Both the position numbers and the translations under genes were made by a program. The notes below the pieces were generated by a model. It searched no databases and was not told the DNA's origin. It worked only from the letters and a program-made list of their open reading frames with translations. This document shows, in pieces, positions 25,887-32,428 of a DNA stretch of 34,165 nucleotides (within the stretch, counting starts at the first letter, position 1; every line of letters starts with the position of its first letter). This DNA comes from an uncultured Actinomycetes bacterium. GTDB lineage: Bacteria; Actinomycetota; Thermoleophilia; Solirubrobacterales; 70-9. The stretch covers positions 1 to 34,165 of the forward strand of contig CALCIA010000232.1 of the NCBI GenBank assembly GCA_937907435.1, written 5' to 3'.

Positions 25887-25892
25887 GTGTGT

Positions 25893-27149
25893 ATGGCCTC
25901 GAAGCGGCAGATATTCGTCGGCGGCGTGCCGATCGGTGGCGGGGCGCCGGTGGTGGTGCAGACGATGACCAAGACCGAGACCGCGAATTTGACCGCGACG
26001 TTGGATCAGATCCGCAAGGTCGCCGACGCGGGCGCCGACCTGGTGCGGTGCGCGGTGCCGCGGGAGCAGGACGCGGAGGCGCTGCGGACGATCGTCGCCG
26101 AGTCGCCGATCCCGGTCATCGCCGACATCCACTTCAACCACACGCTGGCGCTGAAAGCGATCGAGGCGGGGGCGAACTGCATCCGGCTGAACCCGGGGAA
26201 CATCGGCGGGCGGGAGAAAGTCGCCGAGGTCGCCGAGCTGGCGAACAAGCGGAACGTGCCGATGCGGATCGGGGTCAACTCGGGCTCGCTGCCCAAGCAC
26301 CTGCACGAGCTGGAGCGGGAGGCGCCGGTCGAGGCGCTGGTCGCCGCCGCGGTCGAGTTCGTCGAACTGATGGAGGGGCTCGACTTCACCAACTTCAAGG
26401 TCTCGATCAAGTCGACCAACGTCCCGTACACGATCGCCGCCAATCGGCAGCTGGCGGAGAAGATCCCGTATCCGCTGCACCTCGGCATCACCGAGGCGGG
26501 GACGAAATGGTCCGGCGCGCTGAAATCGGCGGTCGGGCTGGGGACGCTGCTCGCCGACGGGGTGGGGGACACGATCCGGGTCAGCCTCTCGACCTTCCAC
26601 GCCGAGGAGGAGGTCAAGGTGGCCTGGGAGATCCTCAAGGCGCTGGGGCTGCGGGAGCGCGGCCCGGTGTTGATCGCCTGCCCGACCTGCGGCCGCCTGC
26701 AGTTCGACATGGACTCGGTCGTCGCCGAGATCGAGCGACGGCTGGAAAGCTACGAGGAGCCGGTCGAGGTCGCGGTGCTCGGCTGCGCGGTGAACGGGAT
26801 CGGTGAGGCGAGCCACGCCGACTTCGGCATCGCCGGGGCCAAGAACGAGGGCCTGATCTTCGCCGGCGGCAAACCGCTGCGCAAGGTGCCGCAGGCGAAG
26901 CTGGTCGACACGCTCTTCGAAGAGATCGACAAGTCCCTCGACCGCGGCGGCAAGGTCGAGTTCGACGAGGCCGAGTCGCGCGAGGGGGCCGAGTGGGTGG
27001 CGAACATCGAGCGCGAGAACGCCGGCGACCTGACCCCGGAGAAGATCGCCGCGATGGAGAAGGAAGCGGTCGAAAAAGGCGAGTCCGACAAGGTCCTCCT
27101 TGATGAGGAGGTCTCGCCGACCGCGGGGCGGCGGTTCACGCGAGCGTAG
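25893..27149 (+). CDS. ispG: 4-hydroxy-3-methylbut-2-en-1-yl diphosphate synthase (GcpE)
   Basis: A 418-residue 4Fe-4S enzyme converting MEcPP to HMBPP in the MEP pathway, the pathway also served by dxr at 16075. The TIM-barrel part contains QTMTKTETANLTATLDQI, ADIHFNHTLAL and RLNPGNIGG. The cluster-binding C-terminal part has C263 and C266 in CPTCGR and C298 in LGCAVNG, with E305 in GIGEA. The last 60 residues extend past the usual end as a charged Glu-rich tail. The leaderless-type -10 favours the ATG at 25893 over a GTG two codons upstream. Confidence 0.95.
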   Translation: MASKRQIFVGGVPIGGGAPVVVQTMTKTETANLTATLDQIRKVADAGADLVRCAVPREQDAEALRTIVAESPIPVIADIHFNHTLALKAIEAGANCIRLNPGNIGGREKVAEVAELANKRNVPMRIGVNSGSLPKHLHELEREAPVEALVAAAVEFVELMEGLDFTNFKVSIKSTNVPYTIAANRQLAEKIPYPLHLGITEAGTKWSGALKSAVGLGTLLADGVGDTIRVSLSTFHAEEEVKVAWEILKALGLRERGPVLIACPTCGRLQFDMDSVVAEIERRLESYEEPVEVAVLGCAVNGIGEASHADFGIAGAKNEGLIFAGGKPLRKVPQAKLVDTLFEEIDKSLDRGGKVEFDEAESREGAEWVANIERENAGDLTPEKIAAMEKEAVEKGESDKVLLDEEVSPTAGRRFTRA

Positions 27150-27190
27150 GGGTTTGGGGCTGCCGGTCGCCGGCCGAGAGCCGAGGGACC

Positions 27191-27239
27191 GGCCCTCCCG
27201 TCCACGACCCGGGCGGGCTGTGGCCGTGGCCGGGAGGCC
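27191..27239 (+). repeat. Conserved-loop hairpin (CGGGCGGGCTGT loop)
   Basis: Arms 27191-27209 and 27222-27239 pair with one bulge and two mismatches around the 12-nt loop CGGGCGGGCTGT (27210-27221). The loop differs by one base from that of the hairpin at 34122-34165. It lies 42 nt past the ispG stop in the sense direction. No U-tract follows. Confidence 0.75.
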
Positions 27240-27390
27240 GGTGTGCGGGGGGAGGGCGTCGGGACGGGAGCGTCACGGGGTGCGACGGAAGGGCGACGGA
27301 TGGCCCACGCATCCGTGACGGGAGTGAGTGCGCGTCGCGGAACTGCCGGGAACTCCACGCTTTCGTGCCTCGTCGCCCGACACGCACGCA

Positions 27391-27499
27391 GGCGCGGTCG
27401 TCCTTACGTCCGGTCCCGGAGGCGCGGTCGACCTGACGTCCGCCTACCGGACGTAGGGTCGACCACTTGACGGTTGCCGGACGTAAGGACGACCACGCC
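27391..27499. repeat. Four-arm nested inverted repeat, copy 2
   Basis: Outer arms (27391-27413 and 27477-27499) share a perfect 18-bp stem, GGTCGTCCTTACGTCCGG with its complement. Inner arms (27421-27442 and 27448-27464) carry GGTCGACC and its partner, with two mismatches. Outer and inner pairs differ from each other (GTCGTCC versus GTCGACC) and each has its matching partner, as in a nested stem under pairing constraint. Same layout as 7810-7913. Confidence 0.85.
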
Positions 27500-27647
27500 T
27501 CTCGGGGGCGCTGTGGTCCCGGCCCCGAGGAGCGACGGAAGGCGCGGGGGGCGTGTGACCTCCCCGGCATCCTCGTCACGGACGGGACCAAGGTCGGGCC
27601 GAGGTGTGGCGTCTCCCGTGCGGGGACGCGGCGGAAGGCCTGGGCCT

Positions 27648-27692
27648 TGCGTGGTTGGAAACCCGCGCCATACGCGGATTTCCAACCACGCA
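27648..27692 (+). repeat. CCGCG-core hairpin with different arms
   Basis: Arms TGCGTGGTTGGAAA (27648-27661) and TTTCCAACCACGCA (27679-27692) pair perfectly over 14 bp. The interior holds a second stem, CCGCG/CGCGG (27663-27667 with 27673-27677). The interior resembles the cores at 5478-5493 and 5539-5554, while the arms are unrelated to them. Confidence 0.8.
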
Positions 27693-27735
27693 GATTCCTG
27701 ACCGCTCGAATCATCGCCTCTCACACGCGGAACGC

Positions 27736-27854
27736 TCACGGAAGTCCGGACTTCCTCACGACCTTGCGGCGCCTTCCCCACGAACGCCCCGCGTCTTGGA
27801 CGCCTCATGGGGGCTACAAGCCTGCCAGGACCCCCATGAGGCGTCCAGGACGCG
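27736..27854 (-). repeat. Composite hairpin element, copy 2
   Basis: It carries a perfect palindrome, GGAAGTCCGGACTTCC (27740-27755), and a 24-bp stem (27790-27813 with 27831-27854, one G-U pair) around a loop with ACAAGCCTGCCAGGA. Compared with copy 1 at 70-187, two stem positions differ on both arms in a compensating way, and the loop and the palindrome-to-stem spacer are conserved. Confidence 0.85.
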
Positions 27855-27979
27855 CCGTCGGCGCTCCGAAGTGGTGTGGACGGCCTGCCGCCGCCCACTC
27901 CCGCCCCCAACCCCATCCGGATAGGTTTGCGGCGTGACTCGTCCCGTACAGATTCGGCCCCCGACCGACGGTTCGGGTG

Positions 27980-28627
27980 ATGACTGACGTCGACCCGTTC
28001 GGGCGCGGGCGGATCCGTCGCCTCTTCGGGCTCGACCGCAGCGGTCCCAAACCGCGCCAGACCCGCTCCGGGGAGCCGCTCAACCCCTGGACGATCCCCA
28101 ACTTCGTCGGGTATTTGCGCCTGGCCGGGATCCCGGTCTTCCTCGTCCTCGCCTACTCGTCCGGTGACGGTCGCTCCGCCGCCGCGGCGACGATCTTCTG
28201 GCTGGTCGCCGCCGGCGATTACGTCGACGGGTTCCTCGCCCGCGCGACCGGCCAGTACAGCCGCATGGGCGCGCTGATGGACCCCTTCATCGACCGCCTC
28301 ACGGTGATCTCCGGCGCCGTCGTCTGCTGGAGCTTCGAGCTGCTGCCCCGCTGGGCTCTGCTCGTCCTCGCCCTGCGCGAAATCGCGATGCTCGGCCTCG
28401 GCGAGTACGGCCTGCGCCACGGCGTCGACATCGCGATCAACTGGCCGGGCCGGATCGGCGTCTTCTGGGTGATGGCCGGGATCTTCTTCGCGATGGTCTT
28501 CGCCGGCTGGGTCCCGGTCGCGTTCTTCTACTTCGGCCTGGCGATGGCGCTGCTGGCGACCGTGCTCTACGCTCGGGACGGCATCCGCGGGGTGCGGATG
28601 CAACGCTCGGTCGAGCATGAGGGTTGA
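27980..28627 (+). CDS. pgsA: CDP-alcohol phosphatidyltransferase (PgsA family)
   Basis: A 215-residue membrane enzyme that joins CDP-diacylglycerol (made by CdsA) to an alcohol, probably glycerol-3-phosphate or inositol phosphate. The complete catalytic motif D-x2-DG-x2-AR-x8-G-x3-D-x3-D occupies 80-105 (D80, D83, G84, A87, R88, G97, D101, D105). TIPNFVGYLRLAGIP at 38-52 is the usual start of the domain; a 35-residue basic leader precedes it. Several membrane helices follow. The start may be the GTG one codon upstream; no clear Shine-Dalgarno decides. The alcohol substrate is not determined by sequence here. Confidence 0.88.
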   Translation: MTDVDPFGRGRIRRLFGLDRSGPKPRQTRSGEPLNPWTIPNFVGYLRLAGIPVFLVLAYSSGDGRSAAAATIFWLVAAGDYVDGFLARATGQYSRMGALMDPFIDRLTVISGAVVCWSFELLPRWALLVLALREIAMLGLGEYGLRHGVDIAINWPGRIGVFWVMAGIFFAMVFAGWVPVAFFYFGLAMALLATVLYARDGIRGVRMQRSVEHEG

Positions 28628-28670
28628 GGCGCGCGCTCGGTCCGGATGCGTGGCCGGGCCTCGGAGAACC

Positions 28671-28687
28671 TTCAACCTGCGGTTGAA
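28671..28687. promoter_or_regulatory. Palindromic operator candidate over the -35 box
   Basis: TTCAACC-TGC-GGTTGAA is a perfect 7-bp inverted repeat whose right half overlaps the TTGAAC -35 element. Its placement suits a repressor or a MerR-type regulator; the MerR gene two genes downstream is an obvious candidate, by inference. Confidence 0.55.
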
Positions 28688-28711
28688 CCTTTTGCTCGGT
28701 CGATCTATACT
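28683..28711 (+). promoter_or_regulatory. Sigma-70 type promoter for the rsiG-like/FHA/merR operon
   Basis: TTGAAC (28683-28688), a 17-nt spacer and TATACT (28706-28711) form the best promoter in the window. The expected start is near 28718, giving a leader of about 50 nt, with AAGGAG (28757-28762) 4 nt before the ATG. Confidence 0.7.
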
Positions 28712-28766
28712 GCCCTCCCGCGACCATCTGGCGACGGGACCGCCCACTCGCTCGACAAGGAGAACG

Positions 28767-29027
28767 ATGGAGGACACCTTTCCCGATCTGGGTTCGCTCA
28801 GCGACAAGGAGCTGAAGGATCTGATCGACAACCTGACGGCCGAGGAGAACGAGATCTCCTATAAGCGGCGCGTCCTGCACGGAAAAATCGACATCCTGCG
28901 CGCCGAGCTCGTCAACCGCCTGCGTCAGAAACGCGAGCGGGGCGATTCGCTCATCTCCGGCGACGACGTCGAGCAGCTGACCAACATCCTCGCGGGCAGG
29001 GCCCAGGGCGAGGACCCGGCCGCCTGA
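28767..29027 (+). CDS. rsiG: RsiG-like small protein with one c-di-GMP-binding motif
   Basis: An 86-residue, helix-rich cytoplasmic protein. Residues 27-42 match the RsiG c-di-GMP motif E(X)3S(X)2R(X)3Q(X)3D as E27-S31-R34-H38-D42, with His in place of Gln. In Streptomyces RsiG has two such motifs and, with c-di-GMP, holds sigma WhiG inactive; deep-branching actinobacteria have one-motif forms that act as dimers. LSDKELKDLIDNLTAEENEI forms the start of the first helix and ILRAELVNRLRQKRE the second, an antiparallel hairpin. No whiG-like sigma gene is in the window. The start is fixed by AAGGAG 4 nt upstream; a longer open frame from 28617 runs through the promoter and is rejected. It is 14 bp upstream of the FHA gene. 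Confidence 0.75.
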   Translation: MEDTFPDLGSLSDKELKDLIDNLTAEENEISYKRRVLHGKIDILRAELVNRLRQKRERGDSLISGDDVEQLTNILAGRAQGEDPAA

Positions 29028-29041
29028 TCGGAGAGTCACGG

Positions 29042-29518
29042 ATGTCCGCCGTGCATTGCCCTGAGTGCGGATTCGCGAATCCCGAGGGCGCCAACTACTG
29101 CCAGAAATGCGGCGCCTACCTGGGTGGTCCGGCGGAGAGCAAAGAGGACCCGACGACGATGACCTACCGGGTCGACGAGACCGGCGACATGAAGCCGGTC
29201 GACATCGACGAGGTGGTCGAGGCCTCGGGCGCGGCGCTGGTCATCAGGGCCGGCGGCGGCCGCGCCGGCGAGAGCTTCTCGATCGACGACGACCGCACCT
29301 CGATCGGCCGCAGCCCCGACGCCGGCGTCTTCCTCGACGACGTCACCGTGTCGCGCAACCACGCGCTGCTGGTGCGGCGCCGCGACGGCCTCTACATCGA
29401 CGATCTCGGGTCCCTGAACGGCACCTACGTCAACCGGCGCCGGATCGAGTCCCACCGCCTCGCCGACGGCGACGAGATCCAGGTCGGCAAGTACAAGCTC
29501 TCCTACCTGGAGCGCTGA
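29042..29518 (+). CDS. Zinc-ribbon FHA domain protein (GarA/OdhI-like)
   Basis: A 158-residue cytoplasmic protein. An N-terminal zinc ribbon has C6/C9 (CPEC) and C20/C23 (CQKC). A short linker carries DPTTMTYRVDE (T38, T39, Y42), resembling the Thr-Thr phosphorylation site of GarA/OdhI. The FHA domain (about 80-150) has the full phosphothreonine-binding set: IGRS, SRNHA, GSLNGTYVN. GarA-type proteins bind and regulate 2-oxoglutarate dehydrogenase and glutamate enzymes when unphosphorylated. In mycobacteria garA (Rv1827) is followed by a MerR gene (Rv1828), as here. The zinc ribbon is an addition to the GarA plan. Shine-Dalgarno GGAGAG lies 6 nt upstream. Confidence 0.85.
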   Translation: MSAVHCPECGFANPEGANYCQKCGAYLGGPAESKEDPTTMTYRVDETGDMKPVDIDEVVEASGAALVIRAGGGRAGESFSIDDDRTSIGRSPDAGVFLDDVTVSRNHALLVRRRDGLYIDDLGSLNGTYVNRRRIESHRLADGDEIQVGKYKLSYLER

Positions 29519-30267
29519 TGGCCTCCGTCCCGGACTCCGCCCGGCGCACGCCGGACTCCGCCTCCCGTCCCCGCAAGGCGCTGACGATCGGCGCCGTCTG
29601 CAAGATCCTGCAGAGCGAATTCGACGACGTCTCGATCTCGAAGATCCGTTATCTGGAGGACCAGAAGCTGCTGAACCCGCGGCGGACCTCGGGCGGCTAC
29701 CGCCTCTACAGCCAGTCCGACGTCGAGCGGCTGCGCACGATCCTGCGCCTGCAGCGTGACGAGTTCCTGCCGCTGCGGGTGATCCGCCAGGAGCTCGCCG
29801 CCGGCAACGACATGGTGCTGAGCGGCGGCGACGGCGAGCGCAAGCCGGCGGGCACGGTGCGGCGGGCGATCCTAGTCGACACCTCGCGCACCTACCTGAG
29901 CCTGGAAGAAATCCTCGAGGAGACCGGCGCCCGCGAGGAGCTCGTCTCCGAGCTCGAAGGCTTCGGGATCGTCCAGCCGGAGAAACGCGAGGGGCGGACC
30001 GTCTACGACGAGACCGACCGCGAGATCGTCCGCGCCGCCAACGAACTGTCACGGGTCGGTGTCGGGGCGCGCAACCTGCGCATCTTCCGTTCCTCGGCCG
30101 ACCGTGAGGCGCAGCTGCTGGAAGCGCTGCTTGGACCGTCGCTGCGCTCGCGCAACCCGGAGCGCCGCAAAGAGGCGCTGCAGAGCCTGGAAAGCCTCGC
30201 CGCGACCGTCAGCCACCTGAAGCACCTGCTGCTGGTCCGCGACCTGCGGCGCCTCGCCGGTGACTAG
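29518..30267 (+). CDS. ftsR: MerR-family transcriptional regulator (FtsR/Rv1828-like)
   Basis: A 249-residue DNA-binding protein. The winged helix-turn-helix covers about 22-92 with LTIGAVCKILQSEFDDVSIS, KIRYLEDQKLLNPRRTSGGY and RLYSQSDVERLRTILRLQRD. The C-terminal half is helical and lacks the metal-binding cysteines of classical MerR sensors. Position directly after an FHA gene matches FtsR of Corynebacterium (which regulates ftsZ) and Rv1828 of M. tuberculosis. The ATG overlaps the FHA stop (TGATG). It may bind the palindrome upstream of this operon. Confidence 0.82.
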   Translation: MASVPDSARRTPDSASRPRKALTIGAVCKILQSEFDDVSISKIRYLEDQKLLNPRRTSGGYRLYSQSDVERLRTILRLQRDEFLPLRVIRQELAAGNDMVLSGGDGERKPAGTVRRAILVDTSRTYLSLEEILEETGAREELVSELEGFGIVQPEKREGRTVYDETDREIVRAANELSRVGVGARNLRIFRSSADREAQLLEALLGPSLRSRNPERRKEALQSLESLAATVSHLKHLLLVRDLRRLAGD

Positions 30268-30273
30268 CCGCCG

Positions 30274-30729
30274 ATGCCGCGGGTGACCCGCAGGCGGACG
30301 GTGGAGGCACCGGTCGCCGACGTCTGGAAGCTCGTCTCCGACCCCTACGCGCTGCCGCGCTGGTGGCCGCGGGTCTCGCGGGTGGAGGACGTCGACGCGC
30401 GCCCGGGCGGCCGCCGCAGCCAGTGGACCAAGGTGCTGGAGACCCAGCACGGGCGCGGTGTGCGCGCCGACTACCGGTGCGTGTCCTCGGCCGAGCCGGA
30501 ACGTTATGTCTGGGAGCAGCAACTGGAGGGCTCGCCGTTCGCCAGACACCTGAAGGACTCGCGGGTCGACGTCGAGCTGCACGCGGCGGGGGAGGGGGAG
30601 ACGCGGGTCGTGCTGACCTCGTCCCAGACCATGCGCGGAATGTCACGCCTTGGTGGCTGGATGATGCGCAAAGGCCAACGCGACATCCTCGACGCGGCGC
30701 TCGACGGGATCGAGGAGGCGCTGGCGTGA
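30274..30729 (+). CDS. SRPBCC (START/polyketide cyclase-like) domain protein
   Basis: A 151-residue small protein of the helix-grip fold that binds hydrophobic ligands. The opening RRTVEAPVADVWKLVSDP followed by YALPRWWPRV is the standard start of SRPBCC2-type proteins, and the C-terminal long helix (GQRDILDAALDGIEEALA) closes the pocket. The ligand is unknown. It starts 7 bp after the MerR gene and overlaps the FAD-enzyme gene by 4 nt, suggesting the pair works on the same lipid-like compound (inference). Confidence 0.82.
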   Translation: MPRVTRRRTVEAPVADVWKLVSDPYALPRWWPRVSRVEDVDARPGGRRSQWTKVLETQHGRGVRADYRCVSSAEPERYVWEQQLEGSPFARHLKDSRVDVELHAAGEGETRVVLTSSQTMRGMSRLGGWMMRKGQRDILDAALDGIEEALA

Positions 30730-32351
30730 CCGAGCCGCGGCGCGACACCAACTGGTGGGGCTGGGGCGACCCGATGCGGCGCACCGAGCTCGACGCGACC
30801 GCGCTCGGCGTCCTGCGCGAACGGATCGGAGAGCTGGAGCCGTGGCCGCTCGCGGCGCGCATCGAGGACTTCGAGCTGCCCGCGGCGCGTCCGCTGCCGC
30901 GGGCGGCGGTCGACGCGGTCGGCGCCGAGGCGGTCTTCGACTCCAAGGAGGACCGGCTGCGCCACGCGCGCGGGAGCGGCTACGTCGACCTGGCGCGGAT
31001 GCGCTCGGGGCGGCTCGAGAACGCGCCCGACGCGGTGCTGGTGCCCGCCGACGCCGCCGCGGTCGGTCGGCTGATCGACGCCTGCGCCGCGCACGGCGTC
31101 GCCGTGGTGCCGTTCGGCGGCGGTACCAGCGTGGTCGGCGGGGTCGAGCCGCTGCGCGGCCCGCACGAGGCGCTGATCAGCCTCGACCTCACGGCGCTGC
31201 GCGAAGTCGTCGTCGATGAGACCTCGCTGACGGCGCGGCTCGGCGCCGGCCTGCGCGGGCCCGAGGCAGAGGCGGCGCTCGGCGCCCAGGGCCTCACGCT
31301 CGGCCACTTCCCGCAGTCCTTCGAGTACGCGACGATCGGCGGCTTCGCCGCGACCCGCTCGGCCGGGCAGGCCTCGAGCGGCTATGGGCGCTTCGACTCG
31401 CTGGTCAGCTCGGTGCGCCTGCTCGCCCCGGCCGGGAACCTGCGCACGCTGGAAACCCCGCACACCGCCGCCGGGCCCGCCCTGCGGGATCTCGTGATCG
31501 GCTCGGAGGGGACGCTCGGCGTGATCCCGGACGTCACCGTGCGGGTGCGCCCGGCGCCGCCGCAGCGCCGTTACGAGGCCTGGATGGCGGAGAGCTTCGA
31601 GGCGGGACGGGAGATCGCGCGCGTCCTCGCCCAGGGACCGGGGCTGCCGACCGTGATCCGCGTCTCCGACGAGGAGGAGACGGTGGGGTCGCTGGCGCTC
31701 TCGGGGCCGCGCGGCGCCGCCGGGAAGGCGTTCGGCGCCTACCTGAAGGCGCGGCGCCGGGCGGGCGGGGCGCTGATGATCGTCGGCTACGAGGGCACCG
31801 AGGAAGCGCTGACCCGGCGCCGCGCGCTGACCGTGCGGGCGCTGCGGGCGGGCGGTGCCGTCTACCTCGGGCGCGCGGGCGGGCGCTCCTGGGAGCACGG
31901 CCGCTACGGCGGGCCCTACCAGCGCGACCTGTTGATGGGGATGGGGGCGATGGTCGAGACGCTCGAGACCTCGCACACCTGGACCCGCCTCGGTGAGCTC
32001 CACCGGGCCGTCGGCGCCGCGATCGCGGGCACGCTCGACGGCGAGGGCACGCCGGGCCTCGTCTTCTGCCACCTCTCGCACGCCTACGCCGACGGCGCCT
32101 CGCTCTACTTCACCTTCATCTCGCGGGCGCGCCGCGGCGCCGAGCTCGAGCAGTGGACGGCGGTGAAGCGGGCGGCAAGCGAGGCGATCGTCGCCGGCGG
32201 CGCCACCATCACCCACCACCACGCGGTCGGCCGCGATCACGCCCCCTACATGGAGGCCGAGGTGGGGGAGACGGGACTGGACGTGCTCCGCGCCGTGAAG
32301 GAGCGCCTCGATCCGACCGGGATCATGAACCCCGGCAAGCTCCTCCCCTAA
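30726..32351 (+). CDS. FAD-linked oxidase, alkyldihydroxyacetonephosphate synthase-like
   Basis: A 541-residue flavoenzyme of the VAO/PCMH family. The N-terminus NWWGWGDP and the FAD-binding segment VVPFGGGTSVVGGV (127-140) are typical of alkyl-DHAP synthase-like proteins. HFPQSFEYATIGGF (194-207) then RSAGQASSGYG (211-221), HTWTRLGEL and a C-terminal THHHAVGRDHAPY resemble the substrate and active-site regions of AGPS, which forms the ether bond of ether lipids. Many bacterial homologues instead have unknown or lactate/glycolate-type oxidase roles, so ether-lipid synthesis is a possibility rather than a fact. The GTG at 30726 overlaps the SRPBCC stop (GTGA). Confidence 0.82.
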   Translation: MTEPRRDTNWWGWGDPMRRTELDATALGVLRERIGELEPWPLAARIEDFELPAARPLPRAAVDAVGAEAVFDSKEDRLRHARGSGYVDLARMRSGRLENAPDAVLVPADAAAVGRLIDACAAHGVAVVPFGGGTSVVGGVEPLRGPHEALISLDLTALREVVVDETSLTARLGAGLRGPEAEAALGAQGLTLGHFPQSFEYATIGGFAATRSAGQASSGYGRFDSLVSSVRLLAPAGNLRTLETPHTAAGPALRDLVIGSEGTLGVIPDVTVRVRPAPPQRRYEAWMAESFEAGREIARVLAQGPGLPTVIRVSDEEETVGSLALSGPRGAAGKAFGAYLKARRRAGGALMIVGYEGTEEALTRRRALTVRALRAGGAVYLGRAGGRSWEHGRYGGPYQRDLLMGMGAMVETLETSHTWTRLGELHRAVGAAIAGTLDGEGTPGLVFCHLSHAYADGASLYFTFISRARRGAELEQWTAVKRAASEAIVAGGATITHHHAVGRDHAPYMEAEVGETGLDVLRAVKERLDPTGIMNPGKLLP

Positions 32352-32377
32352 CGTCCCCTGGCGCCGCCCCCCCGGGC

Positions 32378-32420
32378 GAGTTCGCACTTATCCGCGGATA
32401 GCGCGGCTTTCTGCGAACGC
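32378..32420 (+). repeat. CCGCG-core hairpin, copy 3
   Basis: Arms GAGTTCGCA (32378-32386) and TGCGAACGC (32412-32420), core CCGCGGATAGCGCGGC (32392-32407). It lies in the 77-bp gap between two convergent genes, where a bidirectional transcription stop would be useful. One arm position does not pair, combining arm types seen in the copies at 5464 and 5526. Confidence 0.8.
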
Positions 32421-32428
32421 ATCGGGGG

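Larger units (their letters stand above)
27150..27979. other. 830-bp repeat-rich spacer between ispG and pgsA
   Basis: No supported gene: all open frames are Arg/Pro/Gly-rich without family features. It holds in order a conserved-loop hairpin (27191-27239), a pair of inverted 8-mers CGTCACGG/CCGTGACG (about 27270-27322), a four-arm nested repeat (27391-27499), a CCGCG-core hairpin (27648-27692) and the composite element copy 2 (27736-27854). Each family has at least one other copy in this window. The last 125 bp should hold the pgsA promoter, but no clear boxes were found. Confidence 0.7.

Noticed and set aside
25520..25972. A 150-codon minus-strand open frame read as one gene
   Set aside because: Only its middle part (from 25795 to about 25703) looks like protein; it overlaps the ispG start at one end and is out of frame with the real C-terminal membrane segment at the other.
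27191..27854. The hairpins as ordinary Rho-independent terminators
   Set aside because: None of the stems is followed by a U-tract on either strand, and the loops are conserved, which terminators do not need.
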